Shown: positions 25,662-34,051 of the stretch, piece by piece
Layout of the letters: each line of letters opens with the position of its first letter
Position numbering within the stretch: position 1 is the stretch's first letter
DNA from: Paenarthrobacter sp. AR 02
Lineage (GTDB): Bacteria; Actinomycetota; Actinomycetes; Actinomycetales; Micrococcaceae
Length of the DNA: 64,000 nt
Direction: 5' to 3'
Assembly: GCF_021538675.1 (NCBI RefSeq)
Contig: NZ_JAJUKH010000011.1
Span: 1-64,000 of the forward strand
Position numbers and translations under genes: made by a program
The notes under the pieces: model-generated
Database searches by the model: none
What the model was told of the DNA's origin: nothing
What the model saw: the letters and a program-made list of their open reading frames with translations, nothing else

Positions 25662-26675
25662 TTAGTCTGCAAAGTGATCCCATCCAACGGTGTCAGCGGC
25701 GTGCCCGGCAATCCGGATACCGCTGCCTGGCGGCTCGACAACGGCTTGAACCGAGCCTATCGCAGTGAAGCCCTCCGGTAGCTGAATTCCAGCTGGGAAC
25801 GTAGCCAGGAGGCCGTGGTCCTCCCCGCCACCCAGGACCCAGGACATGGCATCGGCGCCCAGAAGTGTTGCTGCCGGCTCCAAGGGTACCGCGTACGCCT
25901 TCAGGGCCGTGGGGTCGAAGTCCAGGATTACCCCGCTGGCCGAGGCGAGCCGGTTGCCGTCGCGTAAAAGGCCGTCCGAGATATCCAACATGGCGGAGGC
26001 GCCAGCCCGCGCGGCGGCAGGGCCCGCCGCCAGAGGAGGCAGGGGGCGGCACTGGTTGTCCACCAGGGCGCGGAGTTCTGCTGCCAGGCTGCCCAGCGGA
26101 ACGTCGCTTTCAAGGAGTGCCCAGCCGGCCGCGGCCCGGCCCAGCGTGCCGGCCACGGCGAGTTGGTGGCCCGGTTTCGCGCCCGAACGCACCACCGGTG
26201 CAAGACCGTCCAGCGAACCGACGACGGCGACCGTCACCGCGATCTCGCTGCCACGGCCAAGGTCTCCCCCTGCAACGGAGCAGTCGATCGGGCCCAACGC
26301 GGTGATGGCCGCAGTCAGGCCATCGGCAAAGGACTCGACCCATTCCACCGGAGTGCTCGGGGGCATGGTCAAGCTGACCACCAGCGAAGTAGCCGTACCC
26401 CCCATGGCGTTGATATCGCTGAGGTTCTGGGCCGCAGCTTTCCACCCGACATCAAACCCTGTGGTCCGGTAACCGTTGTTCCATTGCAGCCGGAAGTCCT
26501 GGTCCTGGGTCTGGGTGTCGATGGAGATCAAGGTGCGGCCATCCGGAGCGGCAACCAGGGCAGCATCGTCCCCGGGCCCCAACAATATGCCTGGACTGCG
26601 GTTCAGGCGCGGAAAGATCCGGGCAAGGAGCTCGGACTCCGAAAGGTCTTGGACGATCAATTGTTCTGCTGGCAC
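25662..26675 (-). CDS. thiL: Thiamine-monophosphate kinase
   Basis: ThiL phosphorylates thiamine monophosphate to the active cofactor thiamine diphosphate. The 337-residue protein has the family motifs ILLGPGDDAALV near the N-terminus, DVGWKAAAQNLSDINAMGG and VAGGDLGRGSEI, then MLDISDGLLRDGNRLA. The start is a GTG (26675) without a clear ribosome site. It is first in thiL-DAK2-recG-rsmD. Confidence 0.95.
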   Translation of the reverse strand: MPAEQLIVQDLSESELLARIFPRLNRSPGILLGPGDDAALVAAPDGRTLISIDTQTQDQDFRLQWNNGYRTTGFDVGWKAAAQNLSDINAMGGTATSLVVSLTMPPSTPVEWVESFADGLTAAITALGPIDCSVAGGDLGRGSEIAVTVAVVGSLDGLAPVVRSGAKPGHQLAVAGTLGRAAAGWALLESDVPLGSLAAELRALVDNQCRPLPPLAAGPAAARAGASAMLDISDGLLRDGNRLASASGVILDFDPTALKAYAVPLEPAATLLGADAMSWVLGGGEDHGLLATFPAGIQLPEGFTAIGSVQAVVEPPGSGIRIAGHAADTVGWDHFAD

Positions 26676-26681
26676 GGCTCT

Positions 26682-26712
26682 ACGCTATCGCGATCCACCG
26701 ACAGGATAGCGT
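26682..26712. promoter_or_regulatory. Inverted repeat just upstream of thiL
   Basis: ACGCTATC (26682-26689) and GATAGCGT (26705-26712) form perfect 8-bp arms with a 15-bp spacer. It starts 7 bp upstream of the thiL GTG, inside the region divergent with the DUF3515 gene. It could be an operator or a leader hairpin. It does not resemble a thiamine riboswitch. Confidence 0.4.
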
Positions 26713-26796
26713 CGGGGTCGTTTCCATGGGTCATACCGGATTGTGACCCGGACAACGCTAATCTGCGGGCCAGCACACGCGGGATAGGCTTGATTC

Positions 26797-27306
26797 ATGC
26801 ACCACAAGACCCTCCGACGGACTGCCATGTCCGCGTCACTGGCCGTTGCTTCAACCCTCGCAATCACGGCCTGCTCACCGGCCGTGGACGTCACGGCAGC
26901 TTCGGATGCGGCCAATCCTGCCTGTGCCCCGATGATGGTGGCCCTCCCGGACCGGATCGGGGACGCCGCGCTCCGCAAGACCAACAGCCAGGCCACCGCA
27001 GCATGGGGTGACCCGTCGCAGGTGATCCTCCGGTGCGGCGTGAATGTTCCCGGCCCCACCACAGACCGCTGCGTGAGCGTCAACGGCGTCGACTGGGTCA
27101 TCAAGGAAGGCGACCCCGTTTACACCTTGACAACGTTCGGCCGGGAACCGGCCACGGAAATCCTGATCGACCCCGTCAAGCTGGAAGCGGCCAACATCAG
27201 CTCCGCCACGGTCCTGACCGAACTCACCGCGGCAGTCGGCAAGATCAAGGCAACCGGCAAGTGCGTCGGCCAGGAAGACCTCCAGAACCTGCCGACCGGC
27301 AAGTAG
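26797..27306 (+). CDS. DUF3515 family lipoprotein
   Basis: The 169-residue protein has a lipoprotein signal peptide with lipobox LAITAC (Cys near residue 26), so it is probably anchored to the outer face of the membrane. The mature part matches DUF3515, an actinobacterial family usually found next to ddl and thiL, with a conserved CGVNVPGP segment and two further cysteines. The gene faces ddl convergently. Its function is unknown. Confidence 0.8.
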   Translation: MHHKTLRRTAMSASLAVASTLAITACSPAVDVTAASDAANPACAPMMVALPDRIGDAALRKTNSQATAAWGDPSQVILRCGVNVPGPTTDRCVSVNGVDWVIKEGDPVYTLTTFGREPATEILIDPVKLEAANISSATVLTELTAAVGKIKATGKCVGQEDLQNLPTGK

Positions 27307-27309
27307 TTT

Positions 27310-27372
27310 GCGCAGGCCAGTTCTGAGTTAGCGCAGGCCAGTCGTGAGTTAGCGCAGGCCAGTCTTGCGGGT
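27310..27372. repeat. 21-bp tandem repeat covering the ddl stop codon
   Basis: GCGCAGGCCAGT begins at 27310, 27331 and 27352, an exact 21-bp period. The copy at 27352 is the true 3' end of ddl (codons for Thr-Gly-Leu-Arg and the preceding residues on the minus strand). The other two copies lie beyond the stop, in frame with it. The array looks like a slippage or unequal-crossover duplication of the last codons. Confidence 0.85.
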
Positions 27373-28485
27373 CAGCGCCAGCTGGATCAGTTCATCGATC
27401 AGTTCGGCATAGCCCAGCCCCGATGCCGCCCACATTTGCGGGTACATGCTCTTGGGGGTGAAGCCCGGCATGGTGTTGATCTCATTGATGATCAGCTCGC
27501 CGGCCGGGGTGTAGAAAAAGTCGACGCGGCTGAGTCCTTCGGCACCAACGGCGTCGAAAGCGACGGCGGCCAGCTCCCGTACGCGGGCGATGGCCTCGTC
27601 CGGCATGTCGGCCGGGCAACTGAGGGCCGCAGCGCCGTCCTCCACATATTTGGCAGCAAAGTCGTAGAACTGGTGCTCTCCGGCTGCCACCGCAATTTCG
27701 CCGGGCATGGAGGTGCGGGGAACGTCGGTGCCCCGTCCTTGGAGAACGGCGCACTCAATCTCCCGGCCAACGATTCCTGCTTCGATGACCAGCTTGAGAT
27801 CGTGCCGGCGGGCTTCCTCGATGGCGGCGTCGAGCCCCTCCAGTGAATCCACTTTGGAAATGCCCATGGAGGAACCTGCCCGGGCCGGTTTGACGAACAC
27901 CGGGAACCCCAACTTGTCGACGCGCTTCCGGACAGCCTCCGCATCAGTGAGCCAGTCACGGTCAGTCACGGCCACATACGGCCCCACGGTCAATCCGGCG
28001 GCTTCGAAAACCACCTTCATGAAGTGTTTGTCCATGCCCACTGCGGAGGCCAGTACACCGGCGCCAACGTAGCGTGTATCGGACAATTCAAGGAGACCCT
28101 GGACAGTTCCGTCCTCGCCCCACGGCCCGTGCAGCAGCGGGAAGACGACGTCGACCGAACCCAGCTCCTGGGGAACCGCATTGGGCTCGGTGACGATCAG
28201 CTGGTGTTCGCCGCCGACCTCCGCCAGGGTCACAGTCCGGCCCGACGGCGTCACCTCGGGAAGCGCTGCCGAGCTCAACGACCATTGGCTGGTGTCGCCT
28301 GACGCCAGGACCCATTGTCCCGACTTCGCGATACCGATGGGAATGACCTCATACTTTTCCCTGTCGATGGCACCCATGACACCGGCCGCCGTGACGCAGC
28401 TGACCGCATGCTCACTTGAGCGCCCACCAAAGAGGATCGCGACCCGGGGGCGGTGTGTAGCAGGAGTGGAATCTTCAGTCACCAT
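27349..28485 (-). CDS. ddl: D-alanine--D-alanine ligase
   Basis: Ddl joins two D-alanines with ATP for the peptidoglycan stem peptide. The 378-residue protein has the N-terminal ILFGGRSSEHAVSC motif, VFPLLHGPWGEDGTVQGLLE, the ATP-grasp Lys region VFVKPARAGSSMGISKV, and the C-terminal DFFYTPAGELIINEINTMPGF. Its start shares one base with the gpsA stop (TGATG). It is the last gene of murA-plsC-gpsA-ddl, and its 3' end is the template of a 21-bp tandem repeat. Confidence 0.96.
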   Translation of the reverse strand: MVTEDSTPATHRPRVAILFGGRSSEHAVSCVTAAGVMGAIDREKYEVIPIGIAKSGQWVLASGDTSQWSLSSAALPEVTPSGRTVTLAEVGGEHQLIVTEPNAVPQELGSVDVVFPLLHGPWGEDGTVQGLLELSDTRYVGAGVLASAVGMDKHFMKVVFEAAGLTVGPYVAVTDRDWLTDAEAVRKRVDKLGFPVFVKPARAGSSMGISKVDSLEGLDAAIEEARRHDLKLVIEAGIVGREIECAVLQGRGTDVPRTSMPGEIAVAAGEHQFYDFAAKYVEDGAAALSCPADMPDEAIARVRELAAVAFDAVGAEGLSRVDFFYTPAGELIINEINTMPGFTPKSMYPQMWAASGLGYAELIDELIQLALTRKTGLR

Positions 28486-29537
28486 CAGTAGTCGCCTTCG
28501 GACTTCAGCGCCCGGGCCAGCAGTCGCGGCCCCAGGTCATCAACGGACATTCTGCCTTCAAGCACAGCCACAACGGCTGCCGTGATGGGCATTTCGACAT
28601 TCAATTTGCCGGCGAGCTCGTGGACGGCCGGGCCTGATTTGATGCCCTCGGCAGTCTGGGTCATCTGTTCTGTCACTTGTTCCAGGCTGAGCCCTTCGCC
28701 GAGCAGCCGGCCGGCAGTGTGGTTACGGGAAAGCGCCGACGAGCAGGTAGCCACGAGGTCACCGAGACCGGCAAGCCCGGCCATGGTCAGGGCCTCTCCA
28801 CCCAAAGCCAGGGCAAGACGGGAGGTCTCCGCCAGCCCACGGGTGATGACCGATGCCTTGGTGTTGTCCCCCATCTGGCGTCCCTCGCAAATACCCACCG
28901 CCAGGGCAATGACGTTCTTGACGATTCCGCCGATCTCCACACCAACCACATCGGTGCTGGTGTAAGGGCGGAAATACGGCGCGGTGCAACAAAGCGCAAT
29001 GGCAGCCGCTGTTTCGTTGTCGCTGCAGGCAACAACTGAGGCGGTGGGCTGCTCCCTGGCGATTTCCATGGCCAGGTTTGGTCCGGACACCACGGCTACC
29101 CGTGAATCGGGGAGCCCCAGTTCCTGCGCAATGACTTCGCTCATGCGCGCATCCGTGCCCAGTTCCAGGCCCTTCATCAGGGACACCACCACGGCGTCGG
29201 GTGCCAGGAGGGCTTTCCACTCCCCCAGTTGCGGTCGCAGGGACTGCGCGGGGACGGCCAGGACCACCAGCGTTGCGTCCTTCAGCACTTCGGCGACGTC
29301 GGTGGAAGCCGTAATGGACGCAGGCAGTTCGATGTCCTTGAGGTACTGCCCGTTACGGTGAAGCGAGTTGATCTCAGCCACGACCTCTGCGCGCCGCCCC
29401 CAGATCCGGATGCTGCGTGTGTCACCGGACGCGGCAGCCGCGTCAGCCAGGATCTTGGCGAAGGTGGTCCCCCATGATCCTGCCCCCAGGACAGCGATGG
29501 TCTCCGGAATCCCGGCAGGGCTCTCCACGAGGGTCAT
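28485..29537 (-). CDS. gpsA: Glycerol-3-phosphate dehydrogenase [NAD(P)+]
   Basis: GpsA reduces dihydroxyacetone phosphate to sn-glycerol-3-phosphate, the backbone for phospholipids. The ATG at 29537 (MTLVESPAG...) gives 350 residues and overlaps the plsC stop by 4 bp. The NAD-binding motif IAVLGAGSWGTTFAKI lies near the N-terminus. GGIVKNVIALAVGICEG carries the conserved active-site Lys. It follows plsC, so the two enzymes that make and then acylate the lipid backbone share an operon. Confidence 0.96.
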   Translation of the reverse strand: MTLVESPAGIPETIAVLGAGSWGTTFAKILADAAAASGDTRSIRIWGRRAEVVAEINSLHRNGQYLKDIELPASITASTDVAEVLKDATLVVLAVPAQSLRPQLGEWKALLAPDAVVVSLMKGLELGTDARMSEVIAQELGLPDSRVAVVSGPNLAMEIAREQPTASVVACSDNETAAAIALCCTAPYFRPYTSTDVVGVEIGGIVKNVIALAVGICEGRQMGDNTKASVITRGLAETSRLALALGGEALTMAGLAGLGDLVATCSSALSRNHTAGRLLGEGLSLEQVTEQMTQTAEGIKSGPAVHELAGKLNVEMPITAAVVAVLEGRMSVDDLGPRLLARALKSEGDY

Positions 29538-30307
29538 TCGCCGTCCTCCGGTTCCGGAGTGCCCGTGGATCCACGTTCGACAAAGCGGCCGTGCTTGGAC
29601 TGCTTGTGCATCGCCGGGTCCCACCGTTCCTTGGGAGCAGTCTCGCCCCGAAGTGTTTCAAGGAGCGTGGTGATGGCATCCATGATGACGTCCGTGGCCT
29701 CGGACAGCGTGGCCCGATCCAGCGGCCGGTCTGCGAAGGCGCTCAAGTCCACGGGTTCTCCCACGAGCACCCGCACAGTCTTGCGCGGGAAGACGTGGAA
29801 ACGCTTTGCGTACCTGGGAAAGACTTCATGGGCACCCCAGTGGGCTATCGGCACCACGGGGGCCCCGGTCTGCAGCGCCAGCCTGGCAGCACCAGTGTGC
29901 CCCTTCATGGGCCACAGGTCCGGGTCACGGGTCAGTGTTCCTTCGGGATAGATGATGATGGCGCCACCGGCGTCCACCACCTCCTTGGCGACCTGCAGCG
30001 AGCGGTTGGCACCCGCCGTCGAGCGTTCGACCGGAATCTGTTTGGTGGCCTGGAGCAGTGCACCCAAAACCGGGACTTTGAACAGTCCGGCCTTCGCCAG
30101 GAAGTGCGGTGGCCGCTTCTGGTTGTAGACCATATGCCCCACGACGATGGGATCGATCTCGGTGCAATGGTTGGGTACCGCGATGAAACCGCCCTGCGGC
30201 AGTTTCTCCAGCCCCTCCCATTTTTTGTTCATCAGGATGTTCATCAAGGGGCGTGCCAGGCCCGCCAGCAAGATGAACGTGGCACGGCTCTTGGCCGATT
30301 CCTTCAC
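29534..30307 (-). CDS. plsC: 1-acyl-sn-glycerol-3-phosphate acyltransferase
   Basis: The 257-residue protein is a PlsC/LPLAT family acyltransferase that makes phosphatidic acid at the membrane. The catalytic HX4D motif is NHCTEID, and the substrate-binding motif is IIYPEGTLTRD. A hydrophobic N-terminal segment fits membrane association. GTG at 30307 has GGGAG 5 nt upstream. It lies 11 bp after murA and overlaps gpsA. A C-terminal Pro/Glu/Gly tail is uncharacterised. Confidence 0.93.
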   Translation of the reverse strand: MKESAKSRATFILLAGLARPLMNILMNKKWEGLEKLPQGGFIAVPNHCTEIDPIVVGHMVYNQKRPPHFLAKAGLFKVPVLGALLQATKQIPVERSTAGANRSLQVAKEVVDAGGAIIIYPEGTLTRDPDLWPMKGHTGAARLALQTGAPVVPIAHWGAHEVFPRYAKRFHVFPRKTVRVLVGEPVDLSAFADRPLDRATLSEATDVIMDAITTLLETLRGETAPKERWDPAMHKQSKHGRFVERGSTGTPEPEDGE

Positions 30308-30318
30308 AGGATCTCCCG

Positions 30319-31644
30319 CTACTTGGTGGTAGTGATGTCGAAATCGGCGCCCAGGCCAGCCAGTTTCTCGGTGAAGCGCTCGTATCCGCGGTTGATGATG
30401 TCAATGCCGGTCACCTTGGAGGTGCCCGTCGCAGCAAGGGCTGCGATGAGGTGGCTGAAACCGCCGCGCAGGTCCGGGATGTCGATGTCCGTTCCCCGCA
30501 AGGGAGTGGGTCCGGAGATGACAGCCGAGTGCAGGAAGTTCCGCTGTCCGAAGCGGCAGGGGACGCTGCCCAGGCATTCGCGGTGTACCTGGATGTTCGC
30601 ACCCATCCGCGCCAGGGCTTCGGTGAACCCGAAACGGTTCTCGTAAACGGTCTCGTGGACGATCGAAACGCCTTCGGCCTGGGTCAGCGCAACCACGAGG
30701 GGCTGCTGCCAGTCAGTCATGAAGCCGGGGTGAACGTCGGTTTCCAGGACCAGCGGGGTGAGCTTGCCGCCCGGGTGGTAGAAGCGGATGCCGTCGTCGC
30801 CGATGTCCATGCCGCCACCGACCTTGCGGTAGGTGTTCAGGAAGGTCATCATGTCGCGTTGGGAAGCGCCCTCGACGAAAATGTCGCCACGGGTAACCAG
30901 CGCAGCAGAAGCCCAGGAAGCGGATTCGTTGCGGTCCGGGAGCGCGCGGTGGTTGTAGCCCCCAAGGTCCTTGACGCCTTCGATGCGGATAGTGCGGTCC
31001 GTCTGGACGCTGATGATCGCGCCCATTTTCTGCAGCACCGCAATGAGGTCAATGATCTCCGGTTCCGTCGCCGCCCCGATGAGTTCGGTGATGCCCTCGG
31101 CCCGGGTAGCACTGAGCAGTACCTGCTCGGTGGCTCCCACAGACGGGTACGGCAGGGAAATCTTGGCGCCATGCAGGCCATGGGGAGCAGAAATGTGGAT
31201 CCCGCCCGGACGCTTTTCCACCACTGCGCCGAACTGGCGGAGCACATTCAGGTGGTAATCGATCGGCCTGTCGCCGATTTTGCATCCGCCGAGATCAGGA
31301 ATGAAGGCCTCGCCGATGGCATGGATCAACGGCCCACACAAAAGGATGGGAATCCGAGAGTCGCCCGCGTGTGCGTCAATAGCGGTACTTGAAGCAGTTT
31401 TAGCGCCCTGGGGATCCAGCGTCAGGTCACCCGTCACGGGGTCCTTCACGACAGTCACGCCGTGGAGCTGCAGCAGGCTGGTGACAACCTCTACATCCTT
31501 GATTTCCGGCACGTTCCTCAGCACCGATGGTTCACTGCCCAGCAACGCCGCCACCATGGCTTTGGGCACCAGGTTCTTGGCACCGCGAACGGTCACTCGC
31601 CCGGTTAACGGGACGCCACCGCGGATTGTCAGAACACTACTCAT
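30319..31644 (-). CDS. murA: UDP-N-acetylglucosamine 1-carboxyvinyltransferase
   Basis: MurA transfers enolpyruvate from PEP to UDP-GlcNAc, the first committed step of peptidoglycan synthesis. The 441-residue protein has the N-terminal RGAKNLVPKAMVAALL motif and the active-site cysteine in LGGCKIGDRPIDYHL (Cys near residue 121, equivalent to the fosfomycin-binding cysteine). Because it has Cys, not Asp, fosfomycin sensitivity would be expected. It leads the minus-strand murA-plsC-gpsA-ddl unit, which mixes cell wall and phospholipid genes. Confidence 0.95.
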   Translation of the reverse strand: MSSVLTIRGGVPLTGRVTVRGAKNLVPKAMVAALLGSEPSVLRNVPEIKDVEVVTSLLQLHGVTVVKDPVTGDLTLDPQGAKTASSTAIDAHAGDSRIPILLCGPLIHAIGEAFIPDLGGCKIGDRPIDYHLNVLRQFGAVVEKRPGGIHISAPHGLHGAKISLPYPSVGATEQVLLSATRAEGITELIGAATEPEIIDLIAVLQKMGAIISVQTDRTIRIEGVKDLGGYNHRALPDRNESASWASAALVTRGDIFVEGASQRDMMTFLNTYRKVGGGMDIGDDGIRFYHPGGKLTPLVLETDVHPGFMTDWQQPLVVALTQAEGVSIVHETVYENRFGFTEALARMGANIQVHRECLGSVPCRFGQRNFLHSAVISGPTPLRGTDIDIPDLRGGFSHLIAALAATGTSKVTGIDIINRGYERFTEKLAGLGADFDITTTK

Positions 31645-31798
31645 CTATACCGGTTTCCTCACGACTACTCGCCCCCCAAACTTACAAAGGCTCCAGCTAA
31701 GCATAGAAGCTCGCGTTACCGAACCGAAATGGACGCACCCGGCGATACAAGGATTGCCGTCGCGCCGAAGTCCAGTGACAAGGCGGTCATTGGCCCAC

Positions 31799-31841
31799 GA
31801 AAAAGGACCCCCGGGCCCCCAAATAGGGCTCCGACGGTCCT
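31799..31841 (-). terminator. Terminator downstream of leuCD
   Basis: On the minus strand a basal stem AGGACC/GGTCCT (31841-31836 with 31809-31804) encloses GC-rich inner pairing and is followed by a run of five T. It lies 33 bp past the leuD stop and 155 bp before murA, separating the two units. In the rest of the 31645-31873 gap I saw no coding sequence. Confidence 0.75.
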
Positions 31842-31873
31842 CTCTCAGCGCAATTCTGGCGCCATCAGTATGG

Positions 31874-32476
31874 CTACTGAACCTTCGCCGGCAGCGTCTT
31901 GGGTTTGAACGACGGCCGCGTTGCTTCGTATGCCGTGATGTCTTCCTCGTGCTGGAGGGTCAGCCCGATGTCATCCAGGCCTTCCAGGAGGCGCCAGCGG
32001 GTGTAGTCGTCGATCTCAAACGGAGCTACGACGTTGCCGCACTCCACCGTCTTGCTGACAAGGTCCACCTTTACCTCGGTGCCGGGCTGGTTCTCCAGGA
32101 CCTTCCAGATCAGCTCGATGTCGTCCTGGGCAACCTGGGCTGCCAGCAGGCCTTGCTTCCCGGAGTTACCGCGGAAAATATCGGCGAACCTCGAGGAGAG
32201 CACGGCCTTGAAGCCGTAGTCCTTCAGGGCCCAGACTGCGTGCTCACGGGATGACCCCGTGCCGAAGTCAGGCCCGGCCACCAGTACGGAACCGGCATTG
32301 AACGGCGCCTGGTTGAGGATGAAGGACTCGTCCTTGCGCCAGGCAGCGAACAGGGCGTCTTCGAAGCCGGTCCGCGTGATGCGCTTGAGGTAGACCGCAG
32401 GGATGATCTGGTCGGTGTCAACGTTGCTCTGTCGCAGCGGTACACCAATGCCTGTGTGGGTTGTGAATGCTTCCAT
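31874..32476 (-). CDS. leuD: 3-isopropylmalate dehydratase small subunit
   Basis: LeuD is the small subunit of isopropylmalate isomerase (leucine synthesis). The 200-residue length and motifs VDTDQIIPAVYLKR, GPDFGTGSSREHAVWAL and SSRFADIFRGNSGKQGLL match the family. It lies 9 bp after leuC and is followed by a terminator. Confidence 0.97.
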   Translation of the reverse strand: MEAFTTHTGIGVPLRQSNVDTDQIIPAVYLKRITRTGFEDALFAAWRKDESFILNQAPFNAGSVLVAGPDFGTGSSREHAVWALKDYGFKAVLSSRFADIFRGNSGKQGLLAAQVAQDDIELIWKVLENQPGTEVKVDLVSKTVECGNVVAPFEIDDYTRWRLLEGLDDIGLTLQHEEDITAYEATRPSFKPKTLPAKVQ

Positions 32477-32485
32477 GGGATCCTC

Positions 32486-33937
32486 CTAGACTGCGGTTCC
32501 GGTCAGTGTGCCCGCGGAAACGGACTCGAGGTCCGACGGCGAGCTCAGTGTTCCCCGGACGGCTGTGGCTGCTGCCACCACGGGCGAGACCAGGTGCGTG
32601 CGCCCGCCCTTGCCCTGGCGGCCTTCAAAGTTCCGGTTGGACGTGGACGCGCAACGCTCCCCCGGCTCCAGCTGGTCCGGGTTCATGCCCAGGCACATGG
32701 AGCAACCGGCGAAGCGCCATTCTGCTCCGAATTCCTTGAAGACCTTGTCCAGGCCCTCAGCTTCGGCTTCCAGGCGGACCCGTGCGGATCCCGGGACGAC
32801 CAGCATGCGGACGTTGGGGTCTTTGGCCCGGCCGCGAATGATGTCCGCGGCGATACGGAGGTCCTCAATGCGGGAGTTCGTGCAGGAGCCCAGGAAGACG
32901 GTGTCCACGCGGATGTCCTTCATGGGCGTGCCTGCTTCCAGGCCCATGTACTGCAGGGCGCGTTCGGCGGCAGCCTTTGCGTTCTCATCGCCAAAGTCTT
33001 CCGGGGAAGGAACCTTGGCGGAGAGCGAGACGCCCTGGCCGGGGTTGGTACCCCAGGTCACAAAGGGCTCCAGCGTGTCGGCGTCCAAATCGACTTCGAC
33101 GTCGAAGGTCGCGTCAGCGTCCGTGTGCAGCGTGTTCCAGTACTCGACGGCGGCATCCCAGTCGGCACCTTCGGGCGCGTGGGGGCGACCCTGCATGTAG
33201 TCGTAGGTGGTCTGGTCCGGAGCCACCATGCCGGCACGTGCACCAGCTTCGATGGACATGTTGCAGATGGTCATGCGCGCATCCATGGACAGGGACCGGA
33301 TGGCCGAGCCGCGGTATTCCAGGACGTAGCCCTGTCCGCCGCCTGTGCCGATCTTGGCGATCACAGCCAGGATGATGTCCTTGGCTGTGACGCCGGGGCG
33401 CAGGGTTCCCTCAACGTTGATGGCCATGGTTTTGAACGGCTTGAGCGACAACGTCTGGGTGGCCATGACGTGCTCAACCTCGGACGTGCCAATGCCCATG
33501 GCCAGCGCACCAAAGGCGCCGTGCGTGGAGGTGTGCGAGTCGCCGCAGACCACTGTCATGCCGGGCTGTGTGAGGCCCAACTGCGGACCGACCACGTGGA
33601 CGATGCCCTGCTCTTTGTCACCCAGGGAGTGCAGGCGGACGCCGAATTCCTTGCAGTTGGCACGCAGCGTTTCAATCTGGGTGCGGCTAGTCAGGTCGGC
33701 GATCGGCTTGTCGATGTCCAACGTTGGAGTGTTATGGTCCTCCGTGGCAATAGTGAGGTCCACGCGGCGCAGCTTCCTGCCCGCCAGGCGCAGGCCTTCG
33801 AAGGCCTGCGGAGACGTCACTTCGTGAACGAGGTGCAGGTCGATGAAGAGAAGGTCGGGCTGGGCATTGGCTCCTTCGCCCTCACCTTTGCGCACGATGT
33901 GCGCATCCCAGACTTTCTCGGCCAGTGTCTTTCCCAC
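32486..33937 (-). CDS. leuC: 3-isopropylmalate dehydratase large subunit
   Basis: LeuC carries the [4Fe-4S] cluster that isomerises 2- to 3-isopropylmalate. The 483-residue protein has the aconitase-family cysteines in FLGSCTNSRIEDL and GCSMCLGMNPD, and VCGDSHTSTHGAFG. The start is GTG at 33937 with AAGGGAG 7 nt upstream. It diverges from the NdgR-type regulator, the known regulatory arrangement for leuCD in actinobacteria. Confidence 0.97.
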   Translation of the reverse strand: MGKTLAEKVWDAHIVRKGEGEGANAQPDLLFIDLHLVHEVTSPQAFEGLRLAGRKLRRVDLTIATEDHNTPTLDIDKPIADLTSRTQIETLRANCKEFGVRLHSLGDKEQGIVHVVGPQLGLTQPGMTVVCGDSHTSTHGAFGALAMGIGTSEVEHVMATQTLSLKPFKTMAINVEGTLRPGVTAKDIILAVIAKIGTGGGQGYVLEYRGSAIRSLSMDARMTICNMSIEAGARAGMVAPDQTTYDYMQGRPHAPEGADWDAAVEYWNTLHTDADATFDVEVDLDADTLEPFVTWGTNPGQGVSLSAKVPSPEDFGDENAKAAAERALQYMGLEAGTPMKDIRVDTVFLGSCTNSRIEDLRIAADIIRGRAKDPNVRMLVVPGSARVRLEAEAEGLDKVFKEFGAEWRFAGCSMCLGMNPDQLEPGERCASTSNRNFEGRQGKGGRTHLVSPVVAAATAVRGTLSSPSDLESVSAGTLTGTAV

Positions 33938-34022
33938 GGCCTGCTCCCTTCACTGCGGTTTGGTTGTTCCTAGACCACTGAAGCAGCACCGCTGCGAAAT
34001 AGGCCAGCGAAACAACTTGCAT

Positions 34023-34037
34023 CTCAGATATTGAGAC
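34023..34037. promoter_or_regulatory. Dyad between leuC and the ndgR-type regulator (candidate operator)
   Basis: TCTCA-N5-TGAGA (TCTCAGATATTGAGA) lies about 15 bp upstream of the ndgR ATG and about 85 bp upstream of leuC. Position may be off by one base. IclR-type NdgR/LtbR proteins are known to control leuCD from this interval in Streptomyces and Corynebacterium. Assigning this dyad as their site is inference. Confidence 0.5.
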
Positions 34038-34051
34038 GGCAATATCATTAC

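Noticed and set aside
26682..26712. Thiamine (TPP) riboswitch before thiL
   Set aside because: The region is a short simple inverted repeat and lacks the conserved THI-box sequences and size.
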